Shown: one piece after another, positions 15,316-24,032 of the stretch
Numbering within the stretch: position 1 is the first letter of the stretch
How the letters are laid out: the number at the start of each line of letters is the position of its first letter
Source of the DNA: Clostridium carboxidivorans P7
GTDB lineage: Bacteria > Bacillota > Clostridia > Clostridiales > Clostridiaceae
Direction of reading: 5' to 3'
Assembly (NCBI RefSeq): GCF_001038625.1
Contig: NZ_CP011803.1
Coordinates: 5,456,001 to 5,520,000, forward strand
DNA: 64,000 bases
Notes under the pieces: model-generated
The model's database searches: none
Told to the model about the DNA's origin: nothing
What the model saw: only the letters and a program-made list of their open reading frames with translations
Position numbers and translations under genes: made by a program

Positions 15316-16071
15316 ATGAAAAAAGTTAAAAAGAAACATATAATTATAGGGACTATAGCATTTATTCTAATTCTTATTGGCATATTCTTTATTCAATTTA
15401 CAAGCCTTGGATATAAAATGACAGTTCCACTTCGTGGATATACACAGGTTAAGGATAATATATATATCGACAAAGATTTTAATGGAGATAGTTCCAAGGT
15501 ACTGTCAATTATAGATGAAGCACATAAGCGATTAGTGACGTTCTGGGGCAACACTGAAAGTAAGCCTACAATTATCATTAGCAATAATGAGAAGGAACTT
15601 AAAAAACTGGGTTGGACAGGAAATCCAGCATTAACTACTACTGCTGTATTCTTTGGAGCACATAGTTATGTTGTAATTTCCCCCAAGGGGTTAAATGTGG
15701 ATGTTACTGCTCATGAATTAACTCATGCGGAACTTCATCATAGAGTATATAATGGAAAAATATTACCTAAAACGCTTATTCCAATTTGGTTTGATGAGGG
15801 GATTGCAACACAAAATGATTATCGAGAAAATTATAGTTATGACGCTTGGGTAAAAGTAACGAACAATGGTAAGAATATTACTGATTTTTCTAAGCTTAAA
15901 AATCAAAGTCAATTCTATAATCCTAATATTGATGTTCGTAGGTATAACTACATAATTAGTAAACATGAGGTTGGAGAATGGCTTAAAACTCATAGCATTA
16001 AAGATTTGATTGCATTAATAGATGCTGTAAATGAAGGAAAATCCTTTGACAAACTATACTACACAAAATGA
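15316..16071 (+). CDS. Membrane-anchored zinc metallopeptidase, peptidase MA-like
   Basis: A 251-residue protein with one N-terminal membrane anchor (IIIGTIAFILILIGIFFI); the rest faces outward. The gluzincin motif HELTH lies in DVTAHELTHAELHH, and a downstream Glu occurs in IPIWFDEGIATQND, giving the HExxH plus E arrangement of peptidase MA-family enzymes. AAGGAGAAG precedes the ATG. It follows the CPBP protease by about 120 bp and may be a separate transcript. A role in cell-surface protein processing is plausible given the CWB2 neighbours, but its targets are unknown. Confidence 0.8.
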   Translation: MKKVKKKHIIIGTIAFILILIGIFFIQFTSLGYKMTVPLRGYTQVKDNIYIDKDFNGDSSKVLSIIDEAHKRLVTFWGNTESKPTIIISNNEKELKKLGWTGNPALTTTAVFFGAHSYVVISPKGLNVDVTAHELTHAELHHRVYNGKILPKTLIPIWFDEGIATQNDYRENYSYDAWVKVTNNGKNITDFSKLKNQSQFYNPNIDVRRYNYIISKHEVGEWLKTHSIKDLIALIDAVNEGKSFDKLYYTK

Positions 16072-16145
16072 GCATAATGTTTTAGATATTTGCGACACAA
16101 CGTTCTTGTTTGACGCAACAACTGAAAAACTGAACAATTTGGAAA

Positions 16146-16186
16146 AACACTGCATTATTCAAAGTTGAATTATGTGGTGTTTTTGT
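16146..16186 (+). terminator. Dispersed hairpin family, copy at 16.15 kb
   Basis: AACACTGCATTATTCAAAG folds on TTGAATTATGTGGTGTT and is followed by TTTG. Lies between convergent genes. On the other strand, TTGCAGT and ACTGTAA near 16249-16280 could end the CWB2-LRR transcript. Confidence 0.7.
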
Positions 16187-16296
16187 GTCGCAATACAAAG
16201 ATTGCGTTGATGTACTGTAAACTTGATATAAATAGACTTTTAGATAAAAAAGAGCTTACAGTTTAATTTACTGCAAACCCTTATATATCAATATTT

Positions 16297-18279
16297 TCAG
16301 TTTTCGAAGAAATCAATGAAAACGCAATTAGGTAAAGCATTTTTTAATGATTGTTTATCAGCATCACTTACTTGAGTATGCTTTAAATTAAGCTCTCGTA
16401 AGTTAATTAAGTATTTCAATGGACTTATATCACTTATTTGATTAATGCCTAAATAAAGTCCTTGTAAATTAATTAAGTCCTTCAATGGACTTATATCACT
16501 TATTTGATTAACATTCAAAAGAAGGTCTTGTAAATTAGTTAAGTATTTCAATGGGCTTACATCACTTACTTGATTATTATTCAAATCAAGTTTTTGTAAA
16601 TTAGTTAAGTATTTCAATGGACTTATATCACTTACTTGATTACTACTCAAATCAAGTTCTTGTAAATTAGTTAAGTATTTCAATGGACTTATATTACTTA
16701 CTTGATTATTATTCAAATTAAGCTTTTGCAAATTAGTTAAGTCCTTCAATCCACTTATATCACTTACTTGAGTACGATCTAAATTAAGTTGTTGTAAATT
16801 AGTTAAGTTCTCTAATCCATTTATATGACTTACTTGAGTATATTGTAAACTAAGTTGTTGTAAATTAGTTAAGTTCTTTAATGCACTTGTATCACTTATT
16901 TGAGGGATATGTAAATCAAGCTTTTGTAAATTAGTTAAGTCCTTTAATGGACTTATATCACTTACTTGAGCACACCATAAATTAAGATTTTGTAAATTAG
17001 TCAAGTATTTCAATGGGCTTATATCACTTACTTGAGCACAACGTAAATTAAGCTTTTGTAAATTAGTCAAGTTCTTCAATGGACTTAGATCACTTACTTC
17101 AGTATCAGTTAAAGCAAGTATTTGTAAATTAGTTAAGTTTTCAAGTCCACTAATATCTTTTATATCCGTATGTTCATTAATAATAGAAACATCTAATTCA
17201 GTAATTTGGTTAACATCGCTTTTTAAAAGTTCTCCTGTAGGTTTGTTTATCGTAGCTCTTATTGCTTTCTCTAAATTTTTATCCTTAAATGTTACTATAT
17301 TATTTGTTGCACTCATATTCCCTATAACAACATTAACATCATGATCGCTTAATACTCCAGTTCCACCTAATACATTCACATTAGTTACATTATTATTACT
17401 AATAAAACTATTTACATTACTTTGGTTACTATCTCCAACTAATATAATAGGATTCCCATTTTGACCTGCTAATGCTGAACCACTTAATGCATCTGCAAAA
17501 CCTTTGTCACTAGAAATGTATACTTTACTCAAATCTAATTGTCCCTTATAGTTATTGATTAAAGCTAAATTTCTATCGTATTTGCTAGATTGATTATAGA
17601 TTTTAGTAGGGTTTAAACTGCTTACCGCAGCATTAGTTAACATATCTTCTCCACCTATAACTTCTACTGCTCCCCCATTATTTTTTATATTATTTACATA
17701 ATTATTGACTATATCTGGAACACTATTTTTACTAATCAATATAATAGGATATTGTAATTTATCTGCAATTGGAGCTGCTGATAATGCATCTTCATAATGT
17801 TCACCATTTACAACAAACATACCTTTACTACTTCCTAATTCTTTAGCTACATTAATAGAAGTTTCATATCTATCTTGTCCCCATATTCTCTTTACACTAA
17901 TACCCATACTTTCAAGTGTATTTTCTATATGTGAACTTACCACTCCCGTACCGCCTATTATAAAAATATTTTCAACTCCAAGGCTTTGTAATTTTTCTTT
18001 TGTAGAATCAGTTAAACTATTAGCATCAGTTAAAAGAATGGGTGCATTATATTTTTTAGCTAAAGGTGATGCAGTTATTGCATCGGGAAAGTTTTGACTG
18101 TTTACTAAAACTGCATAATTCGATTTAGTCCATCCTTTAGAAACTATTGCATTGCTTGTTCCATACCTATCCTGTCCGGATAACCTATTGATATTGATAT
18201 TATTTTTTGCAAATACACTACTTGAAAACAGCAAACTTGTCCCTAAAACACATGATATAAACAATAATTTAATTTTCAC
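16297..18279 (-). CDS. CWB2 surface protein with twelve leucine-rich repeats
   Basis: A 660-residue secreted protein. A signal peptide (MKIKLLFISCVLGTSLLFSS) is followed by three CWB2 domains (to about residue 330) that are very close to those of the 10753 gene. A short linker then leads into twelve 22-residue leucine-rich repeats of the pattern LTNLQKLNLxxxQVSDISPL, as in internalins. LRR domains bind proteins, so this is probably a wall-bound adhesin or interaction protein. The start is GTG, with GGGGG at normal spacing. The two CWB2 genes bracket a block of membrane proteases. Confidence 0.92.
   Translation of the reverse strand: MKIKLLFISCVLGTSLLFSSSVFAKNNININRLSGQDRYGTSNAIVSKGWTKSNYAVLVNSQNFPDAITASPLAKKYNAPILLTDANSLTDSTKEKLQSLGVENIFIIGGTGVVSSHIENTLESMGISVKRIWGQDRYETSINVAKELGSSKGMFVVNGEHYEDALSAAPIADKLQYPIILISKNSVPDIVNNYVNNIKNNGGAVEVIGGEDMLTNAAVSSLNPTKIYNQSSKYDRNLALINNYKGQLDLSKVYISSDKGFADALSGSALAGQNGNPIILVGDSNQSNVNSFISNNNVTNVNVLGGTGVLSDHDVNVVIGNMSATNNIVTFKDKNLEKAIRATINKPTGELLKSDVNQITELDVSIINEHTDIKDISGLENLTNLQILALTDTEVSDLSPLKNLTNLQKLNLRCAQVSDISPLKYLTNLQNLNLWCAQVSDISPLKDLTNLQKLDLHIPQISDTSALKNLTNLQQLSLQYTQVSHINGLENLTNLQQLNLDRTQVSDISGLKDLTNLQKLNLNNNQVSNISPLKYLTNLQELDLSSNQVSDISPLKYLTNLQKLDLNNNQVSDVSPLKYLTNLQDLLLNVNQISDISPLKDLINLQGLYLGINQISDISPLKYLINLRELNLKHTQVSDADKQSLKNALPNCVFIDFFEN
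16375..17160 (-). repeat. Tandem 66-bp coding repeats (leucine-rich repeats)
   Basis: Twelve in-frame units of about 66 bp encode the LRR domain. Several share long identical stretches such as TTGTAAATTAGTTAAGT on the + strand, so unit number could vary by slippage or recombination. Confidence 0.85.
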
Positions 18280-18635
18280 TTTTTATCCCCCTATTTATAC
18301 AAACTTTATCATATAGGTAATTAATTCTACAGTTTTCTATAAAATCCTCCTAATAGGTTTATGTATTTAGTCCTATTAAATTAAAATTTGGTGTTTATGA
18401 TAGATACACTTTTTCTTGAAAATAAGTTGATTATATCTAAAAAATCTTCAAGTTTAGATAGGCTAAAAAGACTTTCCGAATATTATACGACATAACTTTT
18501 TAAATTAGAAATGCGAATGATGCTCTTTAAAAATGGAATAATGTGGTATGAAAAATAACTAGTGTACATTTACTGGAAAACTATCTTGTTGTATAATATA
18601 TGTTATTATGGATTTAATTGGAGGAGTGAATTTGT
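18280..18635. other. Intergenic region between divergent genes
   Basis: No gene seen. It should hold promoters for both flanking genes. Parts (GACATAACTTTTTAAATTAG and AAATGCGAATGATG) resemble 26325-26385 upstream of the amidase gene, so it carries a diverged intergenic repeat. Confidence 0.4.
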
Positions 18636-19562
18636 ATGAATAAAATATTGAAAACAATTACATTTACACTTTTAGTAAACTTTTTTATACCTTTTAATAT
18701 TAGTGCTAAAGAGTTAACAAAAGAACTTAACGTATCATGTAATAGACCCTGGAGTATAGAATTTAATGAAAAGATTGATCCTAGTACATTAAATGGAAAC
18801 ATAATTATAACGGATAGCAAAGGAAAACAACTTAAGACCAGTATAAATCTAGATGATAGTAAAAGAATAGTTATAGTAACGCCAGAAGATAAATATGATA
18901 CGCATTATATGTATACCCTGTCTGTAAATAAAAATGTTAAGTCAGATAGAGGACAATCTTTGCAAGAGGAAACCACTAAAAAATTTACAATAATGAATGT
19001 TAAGGATTATAATATTGATGCTATAAAAAATGAAGCTAATGAGAGTTTTAAAGGTGCTAATCAATGTATTGATTTTAGCAAGAGCGACTGGGGATTAGAA
19101 AGTTATGAAAAAGTAGCTGATATGTATATGGACAAGGGATTTGAATATTATCATTTTTCACCAGCAATTCTATATGAAGAAAATCCAAGCCTGGATAATA
19201 TATATAATATTATTTATAGCACCAATCAAATTATTTTTTTTAATAAGATAAATGGAAAAAATATTTGCAGCGCAATTGTACAGTATTCTAGTGAAAATAA
19301 ATGGGAAACAGTAAGTGTATCAAGTTCAAATTTTTATAACGATATAATCACTGCAGAAAAAAAGTACTCTTTGAAAGATGGCGATTTTAAATTAGTATAT
19401 TATGAATTTGGACATATTATAGGTCTACTAGTTACTAATAGTACTGAGCCTTATTTTATTAACCTTGTAGATAACTGGGTAGTTAAGGCTAATAAGTTTG
19501 AAAAAGTCGATATAAAAAAAGTGGCAGAAGACTATAGGAAATATGTTAAGGATGAGCATTGA
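18636..19562 (+). CDS. Secreted protein with Ig-like (SbsA-type) domain
   Basis: A 308-residue exported protein. The signal peptide is ILKTITFTLLVNFFIPFNIS with a likely AKE cleavage site. Residues about 30-120 form a Big_5/SbsA-type Ig-like domain: the FNEKIDPSTLNGNIIITD strand, then IVIVTPEDKYDTHYMYTLSV, then SDRGQSLQEE. The remaining 190 residues are unrecognised. GAGGAGTG precedes the ATG. Such domains build surface-protein stalks. It is separate from the CWB2 genes by orientation but fits the cell-envelope theme. Confidence 0.75.
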   Translation: MNKILKTITFTLLVNFFIPFNISAKELTKELNVSCNRPWSIEFNEKIDPSTLNGNIIITDSKGKQLKTSINLDDSKRIVIVTPEDKYDTHYMYTLSVNKNVKSDRGQSLQEETTKKFTIMNVKDYNIDAIKNEANESFKGANQCIDFSKSDWGLESYEKVADMYMDKGFEYYHFSPAILYEENPSLDNIYNIIYSTNQIIFFNKINGKNICSAIVQYSSENKWETVSVSSSNFYNDIITAEKKYSLKDGDFKLVYYEFGHIIGLLVTNSTEPYFINLVDNWVVKANKFEKVDIKKVAEDYRKYVKDEH

Positions 19563-19692
19563 TATAACTTGAATAAAATTACTTTAACAAGATTAAAAAT
19601 GAAAGTAGAACAGATTAATGAAACACCGTATTATTCAATTGAATATAATGATATAATTACCAATAAATAGAATGATATATGGGGGGATAATT

Positions 19693-19851
19693 ATGTTTGG
19701 TATGATGTCGATGATGATGCTTTTTATTAATCTAATAATTATTTTAACTTTATTAGGTATTGGAATTTATGGATTTATATTGTTTGTAAAACTTGCTAAC
19801 AGAGGGATTAAAGCACTTGATATTTATATAAATGAAAAGACAAATAAGTAA
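19693..19851 (+). CDS. Small membrane protein
   Basis: A 52-residue ORF beginning MFGMMSMMMLFINLIIILTL, with one long hydrophobic segment followed by a charged tail ALDIYINEKTNK. GGGGGGATAATT precedes the ATG, a strong ribosome-binding site. The next gene, also a membrane protein, follows 28 bp later, so they are likely co-transcribed. It looks like the short single-span proteins common before membrane-protein genes in Firmicutes. Function unknown. Confidence 0.65.
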   Translation: MFGMMSMMMLFINLIIILTLLGIGIYGFILFVKLANRGIKALDIYINEKTNK

Positions 19852-19879
19852 TATATTATGAATTTGAAGGGGAGATTTA

Positions 19880-20155
19880 ATGAGTAAAAATGCAAAATTA
19901 CTTTATTGCATTTTGGGGAGTGCTATACTTGCTTTATCATCTAATCCTATATTTGAATATGCTAAGCTTGGAATGTTCCCGGATGGTTATGGAAATCATT
20001 TATTTGCAGTGTTAATAGTTAGAATTACTAATATCATATCATTAGCTGGATTTATATTATTAATGGTATTTTCTATTATGTTAATTATAAGAAACATAAA
20101 TTTCAAAGATAAATATAGAAACATATTAGTTAGCAATATTTTTTACTTAAAGTAA
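19880..20155 (+). CDS. Small integral membrane protein
   Basis: A 91-residue protein with two or three predicted membrane segments (LLYCILGSAILALSS; LIVRITNIISLAGFILL; VFSIMLIIRNI) and a basic C-terminus. AAGGGGAG precedes the ATG. It follows the 52-residue membrane ORF closely. No family is recognised. A dispersed hairpin terminator follows 26 bp after its stop. Confidence 0.65.
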   Translation: MSKNAKLLYCILGSAILALSSNPIFEYAKLGMFPDGYGNHLFAVLIVRITNIISLAGFILLMVFSIMLIIRNINFKDKYRNILVSNIFYLK

Positions 20156-20181
20156 AAACAGAAAAAACGAATAATTTACAT

Positions 20182-20223
20182 GAACACTGTATTATTCAAA
20201 GTTGAATTTTATGGTGTTTTTTA
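20182..20223 (+). terminator. Dispersed hairpin family, copy at 20.18 kb
   Basis: GAACACTGTATTATTCAAAG folds on TTGAATTTTATGGTGTT and is followed by TTTTATG. Confidence 0.78.
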
Positions 20224-20387
20224 TGTTGTAGTCAAATACCTATCTGAAGCTCTTGAAAAATATGATATAATTTTATAGTGTTTAATTTACTATAAAGTTA
20301 TATATAAATCGATACTGTTAGGAGAAAAAATATATGATGAATTTTGGAAGGGTAAAAACTAGACATATTTATTAGGAGGAAATAGAA

Positions 20388-20924
20388 ATGGAGTTTGTAA
20401 GAATAAATTCTAATGATAATAATTATTTTGATGATGTAATGAATATATATAAAGTAAGTTTTCCTATATTTGAGCAAAGAATTATAAAAAATCAAATAGA
20501 TGTCTTAAAAGATGGTAAATATAATTTCATGGCTGTTTATGAAAATAATGAATTAGTTGGAATATTATTATATTGGGATTTAGATAACTGTAAATATATT
20601 GAGCACTTAGCAATATCCCCTAGTTTAAGAGGGAAAAGCTATGGCTCTAGAATTTTAAAAGATTTTTGTGAAAATAATGGAAATATAATTTTAGAAATAG
20701 ACCCACCAGTAGATGATATATCAATTAAAAGATTAAAATTTTATTCTAACTTAGGATTTAAGTTACAAGAATTTGAACATATTCATCCACCATATAGAAA
20801 AGAGTATAAAGGTCATAAATTAAAGATTATGAGTTTTAATAGAAATCTAGCTGAGGATGAATATAATAAATTTAACGTATTCTTAAAAGAAAGAATTATG
20901 AAATATTCAGAGAATAATAATTAA
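20388..20924 (+). CDS. GNAT family N-acetyltransferase
   Basis: A 178-residue GNAT protein. The acetyl-CoA loop is SPSLRGKSYGSRILKDF near residues 85-101, preceded by the strand YIEHLAI and followed by RLKFYSNLGFKLQEFEHIHP. The ending resembles YjaB/GNAT enzymes of unknown substrate. AGGAGGAAA precedes the ATG. A dispersed hairpin follows. It has no array spacer and is unrelated in detail to the GNATs of the first 8 kb. Confidence 0.87.
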   Translation: MEFVRINSNDNNYFDDVMNIYKVSFPIFEQRIIKNQIDVLKDGKYNFMAVYENNELVGILLYWDLDNCKYIEHLAISPSLRGKSYGSRILKDFCENNGNIILEIDPPVDDISIKRLKFYSNLGFKLQEFEHIHPPYRKEYKGHKLKIMSFNRNLAEDEYNKFNVFLKERIMKYSENNN

Positions 20925-21004
20925 ATACTATTGCTTTATATTTATAAATTAGTTCATAATTTTCTTTTTTTAATGACTTAACCATAAAAACAAATAGATT
21001 ACTG

Positions 21005-21046
21005 AAACACTGCATTATTCATAAATGAATTTTGGAGTGTTTTTTG
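21005..21046 (+). terminator. Dispersed hairpin family, copy at 21.0 kb
   Basis: AAACACTGCATTATTCATAA folds on TGAATTTTGGAGTGTTT and is followed by a T-run. Confidence 0.75.
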
Positions 21047-21262
21047 CGTCGCAATACAAAGATAAAGTGTACTTATTATAAATTTTAAATTTTCTTGCGA
21101 TTAATTAATAACTTAAAAGAAATTATATTATTGAGGTTTATTTATTAAAGTTAAGGAAGCAAGAAAAGGTAAAATCTTTACCAAAGAAGGTGCAAGAAAC
21201 TATTCAAGATAAACACCGAATATAAGGTGGATGAGAATAAATATTAAGATGATAGATGATCA

Positions 21263-21316
21263 CACTGCAAAGTGTAGTGTTTTTATAAAAAAAAATCAAT
21301 GAATTACGGATATTAA
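21263..21316 (+). repeat. 54-bp repeat with CACT-N4-AGTG palindrome, copy 1
   Basis: CACTGCAAAGTGTAGTG, a T/A-rich run, then CGGATATTAA. Copy 2 at 23370-23423 has exactly the same length. This copy lies 73 bp before the tautomerase start. A shared operator is one reading; a terminator-like hairpin is another. Confidence 0.6.
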
Positions 21317-21388
21317 GAATGCAAATGACATAGTACAATATATTTATAGATGCGAAATAAACACATAAATTTAAAGGAGGAGTACAAA

Positions 21389-21757
21389 ATGCCAATTATT
21401 AACATTAAAACTTTGAAACTTCAGCAAGATAAAAAAAATCTTATAGCTGAAAGAATCTACGAAAGTACCTGTAATATCACTGCAATTCCAGATATAGAAA
21501 TATATTTTAACGAATACGATACTTACTACATTCGCGGGAAGCTGTATGATAATGAAAATCCAGTGATAACTGTAGAAATTCAAGGACCTGCAATAGAAAA
21601 AGAAAAAATATCAGAACTCTCTAAAGCTATAAATGAAGTGATCCTTAATACTATAGAAAATCCAAATTTGAAAGTTAACTATTTTGCTTATCATTTTCTT
21701 GGAGCAGATAACTTTGCAATTAATGGTAAGTTGCTTTCAGAATTATTAAAAGAGTAA
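21389..21757 (+). CDS. Tautomerase-like protein (4-oxalocrotonate tautomerase fold)
   Basis: A 122-residue protein. After removal of Met it begins PIINIKTLKLQQDKKNLIAE, with the N-terminal Pro that acts as catalytic base in the tautomerase superfamily. It is longer than the usual 62-residue subunit, and the second half (NPVITVEIQGPAIEKEK) could be a fused or divergent domain. The frame opens at 21350, but AAAGGAGGAG at 21374-21383 places the start at 21389. It converges with the PucR regulator gene, and the two share an upstream repeat. The substrate is unknown. Confidence 0.65.
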   Translation: MPIINIKTLKLQQDKKNLIAERIYESTCNITAIPDIEIYFNEYDTYYIRGKLYDNENPVITVEIQGPAIEKEKISELSKAINEVILNTIENPNLKVNYFAYHFLGADNFAINGKLLSELLKE

Positions 21758-21778
21758 ATGCCATAATACGTGCATTAA

Positions 21779-21803
21779 CAGGGTATCTAACCCTGTTTTT
21801 TTT
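21779..21803 (+). terminator. Rho-independent terminator
   Basis: ACAGGG (21779-21784) pairs with CCCTGT and is followed by eight T, 22 bp after the tautomerase gene. Confidence 0.85.
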
Positions 21804-21854
21804 CTTGTCTAAAAATAGATTAAAGGGCTAATGTTTATGTTATCATAAAGCTTT

Positions 21855-23342
21855 CTAATTCATGATTTCTAAAGCAATCATAAGATATAGGCACTCGCGT
21901 GAATCTTCAAAATCAATGCCAATAAAGTTTTTAATTCTACTTAAGCGCTCTATGAAAGTTGTTCTGTGAATATATAATTTTTTTGCTGCATGTGTTACAT
22001 TAAATTTCTGTTCAAAATAAGTTTTCAAGGTTAATACATATTGTGTATTATGTACTTTATCATATTCATTCATTTGAATAAGACCACTTGGGCATAGAGA
22101 TTCTGGAATAAGATTTTGGTAAGAGTTTTTAAGCATATACTGTAAACAATAATCTTCAAAATTATAAAAATACAAGTTAGAATCTGCACTCTTACCAATT
22201 TCCAGCGCAGAAAAAGCTTGAATATAATAATTTCTCACATTATTTATATTGTTAAATTCTCGACTTTTCCCTCCCTTGAGGTTACTATTCTGTAAAAGTA
22301 ACCTTAAGTTTGCTTCAGTAGTTTTAGGATCATCTATTAATGAAAGATTTATAACTGTAGTTATACTACTGTTATATTCAAATACAATTGCAGCAGAAGT
22401 AAATAAATTTTCTATCTGAGAGCATTGATATTTAACCATGTTATAACGAAGCTCCACTTCAGTTAGCTCAATATAGCAAACATAATAAGTGTGATCTATT
22501 TTCCAATTAAGTGACATAAGTGCTTTTTCAAAATCCCGATCAGAAATGTGTTGATTGTTTAGGTATTGTTTTATAAAGTACTCTAATGAAGAATAGGAGT
22601 TTTCGCTGCGCATTAAATTTTGATCATAACTAAGCAATACATAATTTGACATATATTGTAATAGAGCCGAGTCACTAGTTCGAAAATGGATATTAGATTC
22701 CATAATTGATATAAAGATAACAAATTTGCCCTGTGATTTAACTACAATGGAAAGATGTCTGTAATCATGATATGAAATAGTTGGTACACCACTTTGCCAC
22801 ATTTCTTCATAATCTTTATTACATTTTAAGTTGTTTATGCACCTTTCAGGAATATAGTTATATTTGATATTCAGTGGATTGTTATGTGATTCAGCTAGGA
22901 TTAGGTAATTTGCGTCGCTAAAATAAATTGGATTTTGGAAAATTGCATCGGATACATCAATGATATCTTGTAAATCTGAATAAGAGTTAATACATTGCTG
23001 CATACGTTGATCCCATACATCATATCTATCATATATGTTTTGTACCATGTTAAAAAGTGAAAGAACATTGATGTTATCTGAAACACAAAGTATTGAAAAG
23101 TTCTGCATAAAATATTCTTCTGGAGGTTTTCCGACACAGATAAGGCAACTGGCTGATTCGGCTATAATCGAATCTGATAAAGTTAATGCCGAAGCAATAT
23201 ATAAATGGCTGCTTAGTAATACCTTTTGATCTATATAGTGTTCAGGACGATTTAAATTCAACTCATTAGAAAAATCATTACATTTGGAACAAGTAATATA
23301 ATCTGAAAGTTGTTCCGAAAGTATACTAATGCCTAATTTCAT
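21855..23342 (-). CDS. PucR family transcriptional regulator
   Basis: A 495-residue regulator. The C-terminal 55 residues are the PucR-type helix-turn-helix: TYFEQKFNVTHAAKKLYIHR and TTFIERLSRIKNFIGIDFED. Upstream is a GGDEF-like/CdaR-type middle region and an N-terminal sensory part (YITCSKCNDFSNEL has a Cys pair). Such proteins sense purine or other metabolites and act on nearby genes. AGAGGTGA precedes the start. A 54-bp repeat lies just upstream and again before the convergent tautomerase gene, which suggests control of both. Confidence 0.85.
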   Translation of the reverse strand: MKLGISILSEQLSDYITCSKCNDFSNELNLNRPEHYIDQKVLLSSHLYIASALTLSDSIIAESASCLICVGKPPEEYFMQNFSILCVSDNINVLSLFNMVQNIYDRYDVWDQRMQQCINSYSDLQDIIDVSDAIFQNPIYFSDANYLILAESHNNPLNIKYNYIPERCINNLKCNKDYEEMWQSGVPTISYHDYRHLSIVVKSQGKFVIFISIMESNIHFRTSDSALLQYMSNYVLLSYDQNLMRSENSYSSLEYFIKQYLNNQHISDRDFEKALMSLNWKIDHTYYVCYIELTEVELRYNMVKYQCSQIENLFTSAAIVFEYNSSITTVINLSLIDDPKTTEANLRLLLQNSNLKGGKSREFNNINNVRNYYIQAFSALEIGKSADSNLYFYNFEDYCLQYMLKNSYQNLIPESLCPSGLIQMNEYDKVHNTQYVLTLKTYFEQKFNVTHAAKKLYIHRTTFIERLSRIKNFIGIDFEDSRECLYLMIALEIMN

Positions 23343-23369
23343 AAGTTATATCACCTCTTTGATTATTTG

Positions 23370-23423
23370 CACTACAAAGTGTAGCATTTTTATATAAAAA
23401 AAACAATATTTTTCGGATATTAA
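23370..23423 (+). repeat. 54-bp repeat with CACT-N4-AGTG palindrome, copy 2
   Basis: CACTACAAAGTGTAG, an A/T-rich run, then CGGATATTAA. Lies 28 bp upstream of the PucR start codon on the opposite strand. Confidence 0.6.
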
Positions 23424-23640
23424 TGTTAAAAATATCATTAAACAACAGCCTAAAGTTGATCAACTCAAGTTAGAAGAGAACTCAAAGGAAGTTATCTATA
23501 GAGATGTGGTTATTTAATTACGTTAGAGGTTATAGTACATTCTTTTGTTGGACCAGTTAACACTGTTGGTGATGATAGAATTATGATTGAAATTTGATAC
23601 GTAATTTGAAAACTATGCTACATAACTATAGAAATTACAT

Positions 23641-23683
23641 GAACACTGTATTATTCAATTTTGAATTCTGCAGTGTTTTTTGT
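23641..23683 (+). terminator. Dispersed hairpin family, copy at 23.64 kb
   Basis: GAACACTGTATTATTCAA folds on TTGAATTCTGCAGTGTT and is followed by a T-run and GTCGCAAGC. Confidence 0.75.
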
Positions 23684-24032
23684 CGCAAGCAAAAATAATA
23701 ATTGGTTAAGAGGCAATCCTTGTATATTAAAGGAACTACTTTAAAAAAACAGCAGTTGGATATGGTATAAATTACAGAAAGGCTATTAGCTTGAGAAAAG
23801 AAGCACTTAGAAAGTAGAGAAAATACTTTATGAGTAATTTGAAAGTTTTCAACACTTCTAGAAAAAATAGACCTGATAAAAGCTCTCCAAAAATGGGTTT
23901 AAATTAGAACTAAAAAGGTATTTTACTATTGGCAATTCTTATATTACTTAATATCTCTATTAGTAATACAAATAAGAAAAAAATGATGATTATGGTATAA
24001 TTATTGATGAAAACAAAGGGAGGGGGATTAAA

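Larger units (their letters stand above)
20925..21388. other. Intergenic region with hairpin repeat and an operator-like repeat
   Basis: No gene seen. A dispersed hairpin copy lies at 21005-21046 followed by GCGTCGCAATAC. At 21263-21316 is a 54-bp sequence that recurs at 23370-23423. Confidence 0.55.
23343..24032. other. Long intergenic region with repeats and decayed coding traces
   Basis: The 54-bp repeat (copy 2) is at 23370-23423 and a dispersed hairpin at 23641-23683. Between and after them are short open stretches, for example KTAVGYGINYRKAISLRKEA near 23742, which look like fragments of lost genes; none is long enough to identify. Confidence 0.45.

Noticed and set aside
16375-17160. 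Regular direct repeats resembling a CRISPR array
   Set aside because: The 66-bp periodicity is coding (22-residue leucine-rich repeats) in an intact frame, with no unique spacers.
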